This document shows, piece by piece, positions 5,138 through 11,681 of a DNA stretch of 12,767 bases. Source of the DNA: Patescibacteria group bacterium (GTDB lineage Bacteria > Patescibacteriota > Microgenomatia > UBA10105 > UBA927). The stretch spans positions 1-12,767 of the forward strand of contig DPYI01000027.1 of assembly GCA_003545435.1 (NCBI GenBank), read 5' to 3'. The position numbers and the translations under genes are program-made. Under the pieces are notes generated by a model, which was not told the DNA's origin, searched no databases, and was given only the letters and a program-made list of their open reading frames with translations. Numbering within the stretch: position 1 is the first letter of the stretch; every line of letters starts with the position of its first letter.

Positions 5138-5475
5138 TTCCACCACTGCTTCCAATTCGGCAGCATAGGTGAATTGCCCGGTTGAGGCGCTTTACCTGTA
5201 TTTTGAGGAAGGGGGGACTCCCCCATAATAATGATTGTTTCTCCTTCTTTTGCCATCCCAAGCCGATCACGGGCTTCTTTTTCCACAAACGCCGATGTTT
5301 GGACCATTTCAAGTTTTTTTGTCAATTCTTCATGTTTTTTTTCAAGTTGGCTCAGCCGTTTCTGTTCCTCTTGGACAATGTTCCGCCTCTCCCATAAATC
5401 TACGACCGACCGGGAAAGGCTGATAATCATAAAAATACTGACCAATAAAATTATCCAACGGATTTTCCCTTTCAT
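5125..5475 (-). CDS. septum formation initiator, FtsB/DivIC-like (116 aa)
   Basis: This is a bitopic inner-membrane protein of the FtsB/DivIC family, which joins the FtsL-FtsQ (DivIB) subcomplex of the division machinery. A short basic N-terminus (MKGKIR) precedes one membrane span at about 7-20. A charged coiled coil follows at about 27-60 (VDLWERRNIVQEEQKRL onward), then the family's closing block FVEKEARDRLGMAKEGE (63-79). About 30 Pro- and Trp-containing residues after that are an extension of unknown role. The start is supported by GAGGAG about 10 nt upstream, a real ribosome binding site in contrast to the leaderless genes around it. It is divergent from the recombinase gene and shares its promoter region. 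Confidence 0.88.
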   Translation of the reverse strand: MKGKIRWIILLVSIFMIISLSRSVVDLWERRNIVQEEQKRLSQLEKKHEELTKKLEMVQTSAFVEKEARDRLGMAKEGETIIIMGESPLPQNTGKAPQPGNSPMLPNWKQWWKIFF

Positions 5476-5514
5476 ATATTCAATTCTCCTCTTGCATAGT
5501 CTCTTTTCATGTGA

Positions 5515-5523
5515 TATATTATA
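5515..5523. promoter_or_regulatory. overlapping divergent -10 boxes, ftsB-like gene and recombinase
   Basis: On the - strand, 5523-5518 reads TATAAT, starting the ftsB-like mRNA near 5511 with a leader of about 35 nt that holds its ribosome binding site. On the + strand, TG at 5512-5513 precedes TATATT (5515-5520), which could start the recombinase mRNA near 5527. The two boxes share the same DNA, so RNA polymerase could serve only one direction at a time. Confidence 0.45.
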
Positions 5524-5569
5524 GGTTACTCTCCTGCCTCTGGATTGTCAGAATGAGCCAAATCCAGCC

Positions 5570-5585
5570 TCCGCCAGTTGGCGGA
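5570..5585. repeat. short palindrome in the recombinase leader
   Basis: CCGCCA (5571-5576) and TGGCGG (5579-5584) form a 6-bp stem, extended by one T-A pair, with a 2-nt spacer. It resembles dispersed CCGCC/GGCGG palindromes and makes the upstream in-frame codons (5511-5618) unlikely to be coding. Confidence 0.5.
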
Positions 5586-5609
5586 TGGCGGACCGATCCT
5601 GCTACTAAA

Positions 5610-5615
5610 TATAAT
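5610..5615 (+). promoter_or_regulatory. possible -10 box next to the recombinase start
   Basis: A TATAAT ends only 3 nt before the ATG at 5619, slightly closer than in the clear leaderless genes here (6 nt or more). Either it drives a leaderless transcript with a short spacing, or the box at 5515-5520 is the promoter. Confidence 0.35.
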
Positions 5616-5618
5616 TGT

Positions 5619-6479
5619 ATGGCTTTAGACATAAACACTGCAAAACAGCAATTTACCGACTATCTTGCCTCGAAAAAACGGGCTCGCGCTACTATCGTAG
5701 CATACAGGAAAGATGTGGACCAAATGCTCTCCTTTATCCGTCATGGGGGGATGGAAACAATCACCGGTATTTCGAAAGATCACTTAGAAGCATTTTTGAA
5801 AAACCTAAAAAGCGACAATTACACCCCGAAATCGATTTCCCGGAAAATCAATTCCATAAAAACATTTTTCCGATACCTCAAAGGAGAAACGCTGATTGCC
5901 CAAAATCCGGCAGAAAAATTGGAACACCCGAAATTTGAATCCAAGCCGCCCCGCATTCTTTCTAAAATGGAATATAGGGCACTCCGGGATGCCTGCCGGG
6001 GAGATGTCCGGATGTATGCCATTGTGGAACTCTTTTTACAAACCGGAGTGCGGATCGGCGAACTGGCCGGTCTCACCGTTGATGATGTAAAAAATACGGA
6101 CCTTTGTATCAAAGCCCAGGAAGGTCATGATGAAAGAACCGTTCCCCTCAATAAAGCAGCAATTGATGCAGTTACCCAGTACCTCAAAGTCCGGAAAGAT
6201 AACGGAAAAAGCAATGCCCTTTTCATCACAAAAACCGGGAATCAATTGCTTATCCGAAATATCCGGACTGCCATTGACCGATATTTCAGAATTGCCGGCA
6301 TTGAAGGAGCCAAAGTCAATGATCTCCGGCACACGTTTATTGCCCACCACCTGATGGCCGGAACGTCAGTGCAGGCGCTTTCCAAGCTCGTCGGACACAA
6401 AAGAGCTTCAACGACGGAAAAATATATGGAGCTGGTCAAGGGAATAAAAACCGACAACGTCAAGTTGGGGGAATTGTAA
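5619..6479 (+). CDS. XerC/XerD-like tyrosine recombinase (286 aa)
   Basis: This is a site-specific DNA recombinase of the phage-integrase family. An N-terminal SAM-like DNA-binding domain (about 5-90: FTDYLASKK to FFRYLKGE) precedes the catalytic domain (about 110-286). Against XerD the residues line up as Arg145 (TGVRIGELAGL), Arg237 (NDLRHTF), His260 (LVGH) and the nucleophile Tyr269 (TTEKYM). The beta-hairpin lysine position reads QEGHDERTVPL instead of GKGxKER, giving Glu168, and the usual His before DLRH is Asn234. Two of six active-site residues therefore seem replaced. ATG 5619 is chosen because the longer frame upstream crosses a palindrome. Size and the single-gene setting beside a cell-division gene suggest a chromosomal Xer protein, perhaps acting at dif, more than a phage integrase; the substitutions leave room for altered activity. 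Confidence 0.85.
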   Translation: MALDINTAKQQFTDYLASKKRARATIVAYRKDVDQMLSFIRHGGMETITGISKDHLEAFLKNLKSDNYTPKSISRKINSIKTFFRYLKGETLIAQNPAEKLEHPKFESKPPRILSKMEYRALRDACRGDVRMYAIVELFLQTGVRIGELAGLTVDDVKNTDLCIKAQEGHDERTVPLNKAAIDAVTQYLKVRKDNGKSNALFITKTGNQLLIRNIRTAIDRYFRIAGIEGAKVNDLRHTFIAHHLMAGTSVQALSKLVGHKRASTTEKYMELVKGIKTDNVKLGEL

Positions 6480-6480
6480 A

Positions 6481-6504
6481 ATTGTTACATTGTTATATTG
6501 TTCC
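6481..6504 (+). repeat. three tandem ATTGTTNN units
   Basis: ATTGTTAC, ATTGTTAT and ATTGTTCC follow one another directly after the recombinase stop. This is a short imperfect 8-nt tandem repeat, probably neutral. Confidence 0.4.
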
Positions 6505-6516
6505 TTTACTCCACTA

Positions 6517-6542
6517 GGCATTTCGTAAAAAAATACCTTTTT
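6517..6542 (+). terminator. possible weak terminator after the recombinase gene
   Basis: GGCATTT (6517-6523) can pair with AAATACC (6531-6537) apart from one C.A mismatch, followed by five T residues (6538-6542). The weak stem makes this tentative. Confidence 0.35.
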
Positions 6543-6544
6543 CG

Positions 6545-6553
6545 TGCTACAAT
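6545..6553 (+). promoter_or_regulatory. valS: extended -10 promoter of valS, leaderless start
   Basis: TGC followed by TACAAT (6548-6553) puts the transcription start one base before the ATG at 6561. It is identical to the extended -10 block of the tRNA promoter at 4805-4813. Confidence 0.6.
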
Positions 6554-6560
6554 AACCTGA

Positions 6561-8885
6561 ATGGAAAAAACATATAATCCCCAATCTGTTGAATCCAAAA
6601 TCTACCGGATATGGGAAGATGGCGGATACTTCACCCCTAAAATAGACCCGAAAAAAAAGCCATTTACCATAATCATGCCTCCGCCAAATGCCAATGATCC
6701 TCTCCATATTGGTCATGCTATGTTTGTCGCTATTGAAGACATTCTTATTCGCTACCATCGTATGAAAGGTGATCCCACGCTCTGGCTTCCTGGTACAGAT
6801 CACGCAGGAATTGAAACACAGTACGTTTTTGAAAAAAAATTAGCTAAGGAAGGAAAAAGTCGATTTAATTTTGACCGCAAGACGCTCTACCAGATGATTC
6901 GGGAGTATGTGGAAAAAAATTCAGGAGTTGCAGTAGATCAAATGAAAAAACTTGGAGCAAGCGCTGACTGGGGCCGGTTTAAATTTACCTTAGATTCCGA
7001 TATTGTTAATTTTGTCATAGATACGTTTATCAAACTTCATAAAGATAATCTTATAGAACGAAAGGAAAAACTTATTAATTATTGTCCTAAGTGTGGCACA
7101 AGTTATTCAGATCTTGAAATAGAACATGAAGAAAAAAACGGAATTCTCTATATCATAGATTATCCGCTTGTCAATGAACCGGAAAAATGCCTTAAAGTGG
7201 CTACCACAAGACCGGAAACAATGCTTGGAGACGTTGCTGTCGCAGTCAATCCAAAAGATCCCCGTTATAAAAAATACTGGCAAAATCACGAAAAAGTACG
7301 CTTGCCTATTGTGAATAGGGATATTGATGTTATTGAAGATGATATGGTCGATATGGAATTTGGTACAGGGGTAGTTAAAATTACACCGTCTCACGATCGA
7401 AATGATGAAGCGGTTGCGGAAAGGAAAAAATGGAATCTTATTGAAATCTACTCAAAATATACGGTCATCGGATTCGACGGTAAAATGCGGGAAAATGCAG
7501 GCGCTTATTACGGAATGAGTGTAGATGAAGCGAGAAAACAAATTATTTTAGATCTCAAAGACGACATACGACAAAAACCTTATAAAAATACGGTTAGCGT
7601 TTGTTATCGATGTGGTAAAACAATCGAACCTCTTCCGAGAACTCAATTTTTTATAAAAGTAAAACCCTTTACTTCTGATCTTTATAATTTAACTGGGGAA
7701 GTTATTACAGCAATGAAGAAACATTGGTTTAAAGTATACGGTGCAGGTAGAGGAGCAATACTCCAGCATTGGTTGGAAAACTTAAGGGACTGGAATATCA
7801 GCAGACAAATTGTATGGGGAATACGAATTCCTGTCTGGTATAAAATAACCGGAAATGAAGACCTTATAGCTATTAGTTTTATTGATTCAAAAGGCCAATT
7901 TCACCAGGGACCCATACGACAATGGATAGATAAAAAGTATTCTCACGATGAAATTGAAAGAGGGTTACAACAGATATTAGTTCCCTTCTATAAAGGAAGG
8001 AGTGTAGAGCATCTCATACAAAAGGAAAAACCTACCGATGGAAACATATGGTATCAGGAAACTGACACGCTCGATACATGGTTCTCATCAGGGCAATGGC
8101 CGGTAGTCACATTAAAAACAAATAAACCCGGGGATTTTGATTATTTTTACCCGACAAGCGTTATGGAAACCGGCTATGATATTCTCCCCATTTGGGTATT
8201 ACGAATGCTTATGTTGGGAATGTACCTTACAAAAAATGAAAAAGGTGATGATAAAAGAGTGCCGTTTACGGATATATACCTCCATGGCCTTATCCGTGAT
8301 GAAAAAGGACAGAAAATGAGTAAAAGCAAGGGGAATGTAATGAACCCTATAGATATGGTAGAAAAATATGGGGCAGATGCTATACGGATGGCACTTGTCA
8401 TGAGTTCTACTCCGGGTCAGGATAAAGCAGTAGGTGAAAACACAATACGTGGTATGCGGAATCTCTCAAATAAAATATGGAATGCAGCAAGATACATCAC
8501 TCGTGGATATAATGATCCGGCAGATCTAGATACGCTTTCACGGTCATTTGCAGGAGTTAATATTAATGAAAAAGAAATTCAAAATTATGAAGAGGACGCT
8601 CGAATAAAAATTCAAAAAGTTATTGGCGATGTTACAAAATTACTCGACGAATATAAAATCGGCTTAGCTGCGGAAGTTGTATATAATAAATTTTGGCATT
8701 GGTTTTGTGATGAGTTAATTGAGAAAGAGAAAGATGGTTATATCAGAATTGATTTGTTAAAAGAAATTTTCTTAATATTTCTCAAACTCCTTCACCCGTT
8801 CATGCCGTTTATTACCGAAGAAATCTGGGGAATGCTCCCGCGGAAAACCACGGATCCTCTCATCATCTCCTCCTGGCCGAAATGA
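6561..8885 (+). CDS. valS: valyl-tRNA synthetase (774 aa)
   Basis: This class I enzyme charges tRNA-Val with valine and edits mischarged threonine. The signature HIGH is at 49-52, inside PPPNANDPLHIGHAM, where most ValRS have NVTG before the HIGH block. KMSKS is at 585-589. The CP1 editing domain shows TTRPETMLGDVAVAV (from about 215) and EFGTGVVKITPSHDRND. Two Cys pairs, C175/C178 and C348/C351, fit the zinc sites known in many ValRS. The anticodon-binding helical domain (about 640-774) closes with LLHPFMPFITEEIWGML. The protein stops shortly after, without the roughly 65-residue C-terminal coiled-coil arm of enzymes such as that of Thermus; bacterial ValRS is usually about 880-950 residues. 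TGA TAA forms a tandem stop. The start is set by the leaderless promoter. The gene is more AT-rich than the recombinase gene. Confidence 0.96.
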   Translation: MEKTYNPQSVESKIYRIWEDGGYFTPKIDPKKKPFTIIMPPPNANDPLHIGHAMFVAIEDILIRYHRMKGDPTLWLPGTDHAGIETQYVFEKKLAKEGKSRFNFDRKTLYQMIREYVEKNSGVAVDQMKKLGASADWGRFKFTLDSDIVNFVIDTFIKLHKDNLIERKEKLINYCPKCGTSYSDLEIEHEEKNGILYIIDYPLVNEPEKCLKVATTRPETMLGDVAVAVNPKDPRYKKYWQNHEKVRLPIVNRDIDVIEDDMVDMEFGTGVVKITPSHDRNDEAVAERKKWNLIEIYSKYTVIGFDGKMRENAGAYYGMSVDEARKQIILDLKDDIRQKPYKNTVSVCYRCGKTIEPLPRTQFFIKVKPFTSDLYNLTGEVITAMKKHWFKVYGAGRGAILQHWLENLRDWNISRQIVWGIRIPVWYKITGNEDLIAISFIDSKGQFHQGPIRQWIDKKYSHDEIERGLQQILVPFYKGRSVEHLIQKEKPTDGNIWYQETDTLDTWFSSGQWPVVTLKTNKPGDFDYFYPTSVMETGYDILPIWVLRMLMLGMYLTKNEKGDDKRVPFTDIYLHGLIRDEKGQKMSKSKGNVMNPIDMVEKYGADAIRMALVMSSTPGQDKAVGENTIRGMRNLSNKIWNAARYITRGYNDPADLDTLSRSFAGVNINEKEIQNYEEDARIKIQKVIGDVTKLLDEYKIGLAAEVVYNKFWHWFCDELIEKEKDGYIRIDLLKEIFLIFLKLLHPFMPFITEEIWGMLPRKTTDPLIISSWPK

Positions 8886-8908
8886 TAAAAATACATAAAA
8901 GCATATTC

Positions 8909-8956
8909 TGTCATTGCGAAAAGTCCCAAACTTGTCGAGGAACGCCGAAGCACTCT
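8909..8956. repeat. TGTCATTGCGA-type intergenic element
   Basis: TGTCATTGCGA at 8909-8919 and CGAAGCACTCTC near 8945-8956 resemble the ends of a dispersed bacterial element usually read as TGTCATTGCGAGG...CGAAGCAATCTC. The middle differs. It lies between the convergent valS and methyltransferase genes. Recognition rests on memory of the consensus. Confidence 0.45.
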
Positions 8957-8963
8957 CTATAAT

Positions 8964-8985
8964 TTACCTGTCTGTCGACGGGTAA
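8964..8985. terminator. hairpin between convergent genes
   Basis: TTACCTGTC (8964-8972) pairs with GACGGGTAA (8977-8985), 9 bp with one G.U and a 4-nt loop. No T run follows on either strand, so it is terminator-like only by its place between convergent genes. The remainder of the gap up to 9074 shows nothing else. Confidence 0.4.
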
Positions 8986-9074
8986 TAGTGTATGAACTTC
9001 AAACTTTATGCTACCAAATAAATCCTTTTGGCTTCAATCTAACAAATTTTGTGAGATTTATAAGTCATAATCAA

Positions 9075-9839
9075 TCAGATTAAAATCCCTGATGCTAAAC
9101 TACCCTTTTTTACAATCGCAATGTGTCTGTCAACCGATACGCCTTGCGTTTCTGTTGGTTCAGCATGTGGATTTGGTTTATTCATTACTACTTCACAATG
9201 AAGCTGTTCCAATTTTCCAATTAACATATCGTGTTCAACATCGGAAAATGATGTTATTATTCCAATGCCATTTTCCCCTAATCTATCAATTGCTTGTTGA
9301 AATATAGTAGTCCAAGTAACTTCATTACTGGATATTTGTTGATGACGGATAACAAAGACGTCTGCTGTTTGAGGTAATTGAGGGTATTGGTCAAGGTTTG
9401 TTGCATCACCATTAATAAATTGATAGTTAAACATTGGAACACGGGTTTTTCGATCAATATCATAGGAAGAATTATTTTCATTTGCGGTATTTATATCATC
9501 AGGATTTATATCAATTCCTGAAACAAGAACATTTGGACTTGGATTTCCGAATCTATTACCTCCAAAATAGGTACTTAATACAAATCCCTCACGGCATTTC
9601 CCACAGGCAATATCCAATACTTGTACGGTTCTATGTTCGGGAGATTGGTAACCTGTCATAGGAATAAGTAAAGCAAGCATATTCCAGAACCTTTTACGCT
9701 CGTCACCTAATTCTTTTGGTCCGAGCAGGTCTTGTGATGATAATGTGATGGATGGATCAGTGGTACTGGTTATATTTTGCAACTCACTTGAGAGTGTTAT
9801 TCTTGGTGTAGGTTTTGGAGAATCAAATCCATTATCCAT
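9075..9839 (-). CDS. class I SAM-dependent methyltransferase (254 aa)
   Basis: A Rossmann-fold methyltransferase using S-adenosylmethionine; the target is unknown. Motif I is VLDIACGKCREGFVL (74-88), with Asp76 and the ACGxC glycine loop. Motif II is VSGIDIN (106-112), with Asp110 expected to bind the ribose. Motif III is FINGDATNL (141-149), with Asp145 near the adenine. DVFVIRHQQI (160-169) is the motif IV strand, with a HQQ instead of a typical NPPY, so it does not look like an N6-adenine DNA methylase. The first 45 residues are Ser/Thr-rich and contain ITLSS twice (14-18, 31-35), a possible small internal duplication. The gene begins 7 nt after the membrane protein stop and is probably the last gene of the infB cluster. 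A weak TAAATT upstream could give an extra leaderless start. Confidence 0.8.
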   Translation of the reverse strand: MDNGFDSPKPTPRITLSSELQNITSTTDPSITLSSQDLLGPKELGDERKRFWNMLALLIPMTGYQSPEHRTVQVLDIACGKCREGFVLSTYFGGNRFGNPSPNVLVSGIDINPDDINTANENNSSYDIDRKTRVPMFNYQFINGDATNLDQYPQLPQTADVFVIRHQQISSNEVTWTTIFQQAIDRLGENGIGIITSFSDVEHDMLIGKLEQLHCEVVMNKPNPHAEPTETQGVSVDRHIAIVKKGSLASGILI

Positions 9840-9846
9840 ATATAAT

Positions 9847-10707
9847 TTATTCTCTGATCATAGGAGCAGCTGAAGGAGAGCTTGTCCCGCCTTTTTCCAG
9901 TGAGCTTGACGGGAAAATAAGCGTTTGGAGAATCTGATCAAAGAGAACATCGTCTTTTAGAAAATCCGTCGTGAGACCGTTTGGGGTGAAATGGTTGATT
10001 TCCAGAGATATGGTTTCGGTAAGAGGAATCATGTACCCCCGCATCTGAGAAAATACATACCCGCTGACTGTCGTACCGATAAATGTTCCGCTAAATTCCG
10101 TCGCACTTTGCCCTCCGATTGTCGTTTCACTTGTGGTAAACGGAATTCCCTTGAGGTCGCTGATAATCTTTCCCCGGTAATCCGGCAGCACTTGTCCTAC
10201 CCCGCGCAACGCAACGGTGAATCGTGTGCCTCCCGGAAGGTACGTCCCCTGAGATCTGCAGGAAGACCCGTCGCAAATCAGAGAGAGCACTTCCCCGGGA
10301 AGTTTAAAAGAAAGTCCTTCATATGCCTCTCTTGTCTTGCCGTTGAGTACCTGATAGGTTTTCCATGTTCCGAACATATCTTCTAGCGTTGTGGGCATAA
10401 GATTCTTCACAGCTTCCTTTATCGATGGGGTAGGCACGACGTTTTCCCGGGTATTCCCTCCGAAAAAATTCCCTGCATACTTCCTTACAATCCCGGAAAG
10501 CCAAAATCCAATCACAAATAGGAGAATAAAGAAAATGAGAGTCGTGATAATCGATAAGGTAGTGTTTTTTGGTTTTGGCGGAGGAAACATATCGGGTTCC
10601 GGTTCTTTTATCGGTTCAATCGGAGGAGTCTCTTCATACGTTAGTGAATCTTTTTGGGGAGTTTGCCCGGCTGTTTCTTCGTCAGTGCGGGTTGATTGTG
10701 TATCCAT
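9847..10707 (-). CDS. single-pass membrane protein of unknown function (286 aa)
   Basis: I recognise no family. The N-terminal 48 residues are acidic and Pro/Glu/Thr-rich (TPPIEPIKEPEPDMFPPPKPK) and should be cytoplasmic. One strong hydrophobic segment follows at about 50-73 (LSIITTLIFFILLFVIGFWL), with RK just after it. The remaining 210 residues have the Gly/Thr/Ser-rich, beta-strand character of an exported domain. Cys145 and Cys150 (CDGSSC) are close enough for a disulfide. The C-terminus is Ser/Pro-rich. Starts at ATG 10734 or TTG 10743 are possible and would add 9 or 12 residues; none has a clear ribosome binding site. The gene lies 48 nt after the DHH gene stop and just before the methyltransferase, and is likely co-transcribed. 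The topology may be reversed, since positive charges lie on both sides of the span. Confidence 0.7.
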   Translation of the reverse strand: MDTQSTRTDEETAGQTPQKDSLTYEETPPIEPIKEPEPDMFPPPKPKNTTLSIITTLIFFILLFVIGFWLSGIVRKYAGNFFGGNTRENVVPTPSIKEAVKNLMPTTLEDMFGTWKTYQVLNGKTREAYEGLSFKLPGEVLSLICDGSSCRSQGTYLPGGTRFTVALRGVGQVLPDYRGKIISDLKGIPFTTSETTIGGQSATEFSGTFIGTTVSGYVFSQMRGYMIPLTETISLEINHFTPNGLTTDFLKDDVLFDQILQTLIFPSSSLEKGGTSSPSAAPMIRE

Positions 10708-10755
10708 ATATCTATTGTTCTCTAATGTATACATTCCTGTCAATACGTATATGAG

Positions 10756-11661
10756 TTAAATGTTTGTGTTGGGATTTTTGAAAATTTTCGGTTTCAGCCA
10801 GTCTTCTCCCTGTGTTTGCTGTGTTTGCTGGGTTTGGTCCTGTTTTACCGCTCCCTGGATATTTTGTTTTATCGGCTGGCTTGCCTGAGGAACGGCGACA
10901 GCAGGTCCAGATGGTTTTTGTATGTTCCCGAACCGTTTTCCTCCGGCTTTCATGCAGACGGATGCTACTTCAAATGTCCGCGCGTTTACCGTACTTTTTT
11001 GGAAATGATCAGTTGATTCCTCAATGGAATTCAGAAGATTTGTAGCGATATCCTCAGACAATTTAACGCCCGAAAAAGACATCACCACAGCTATCAGTTC
11101 TGTTGTTGATGAAACATTCGTATCGATGAGATTTATAGCCCCATAGAGAGTGTTTTGTTTATGGTGATCGATATTAATAATGGGTTTCTCTCCGAACAAT
11201 TCCTTATTGTCTTCATACAGACTCCCTAAATCCTCCAATTTTGGAGTGTCAACCGTGATAATGCAATCTGCAAATCCCCCGGCGTGAGTGTAATGAATTT
11301 TATCAGCGGAAAAATCTTCAAATCCCGGCCGGGGTTCAATAACGAGGTTAAATTTATTCCCTTCAATATTGTAGCTGACTTTTTCTATCGACCCCTCCTG
11401 GTAATCAAGAGAAATTACGAAATTCCGTTTCCCGCCGATTTTTGTGTCCAGTTTATTGACGCCGACCAGGTTGGAATATTCTACAGTAACCGGATCCGGA
11501 CAAACGACCGTTACGGTTTTCCCTAGGCCCAGAAGTCCAAGATAGAAAGACAGGGAACTGCCCAAAGAATCCATTGACGGATTCCCGTGCGTGGCAATGA
11601 CAATACTTTTGGCCTTTTCTATCTGTTCTTTGACCTTAGCGAGATTTGTCTGGACGTCCAT
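10756..11661 (-). CDS. DHH-family phosphoesterase, NrnA-like but shortened (301 aa)
   Basis: DHH phosphoesterases such as NrnA degrade nanoRNA and pAp with bound manganese. The motif IDHHKQN (164-170) gives Asp165-His166-His167. VDTP (137-140) supplies Asp138 and STDHF (216-220) Asp218. Motif I, usually HxxPDGDAxGS, reads HGNPSMDSLGS (25-35): the first Asp is replaced by Ser29 while Asp31 stays. After about residue 235, where NrnA has its DHHA1 domain with GGGH, only AGGKRFGN is seen. A Gln/Pro-rich, probably disordered tail (QDQTQQTQQTQ) and the ending EDWLKPKIFK follow. ATG 11661, with GGAAG upstream, is preferred. A TTG at 11685 overlapping the infB stop would add 8 residues. The location directly after infB matches the common nusA-infB-rbfA-nrnA order minus rbfA. 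Confidence 0.82.
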   Translation of the reverse strand: MDVQTNLAKVKEQIEKAKSIVIATHGNPSMDSLGSSLSFYLGLLGLGKTVTVVCPDPVTVEYSNLVGVNKLDTKIGGKRNFVISLDYQEGSIEKVSYNIEGNKFNLVIEPRPGFEDFSADKIHYTHAGGFADCIITVDTPKLEDLGSLYEDNKELFGEKPIINIDHHKQNTLYGAINLIDTNVSSTTELIAVVMSFSGVKLSEDIATNLLNSIEESTDHFQKSTVNARTFEVASVCMKAGGKRFGNIQKPSGPAVAVPQASQPIKQNIQGAVKQDQTQQTQQTQGEDWLKPKIFKNPNTNI

Positions 11662-11681
11662 ATGTCTTCCATGTATGTGAC

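Noticed and set aside
4880..5155. A 91-residue - strand open frame containing SDRIRTCG
   Set aside because: It reads through the tRNA on the opposite strand and through a hairpin. The stretch from KKIDEHL to DEHEM looks protein-like, but it arises partly from the repeated 9-mer.
5495..5530. dif-like recombination site beside the recombinase gene
   Set aside because: The AT-rich centre resembles dif spacing, but the arms are not convincing inverted repeats and the segment is better explained as promoter DNA.
5511..5618. N-terminal extension of the recombinase from GTG 5511
   Set aside because: It crosses the promoter and a CCGCC/GGCGG palindrome and has a Pro-rich composition unlike Xer N-termini.
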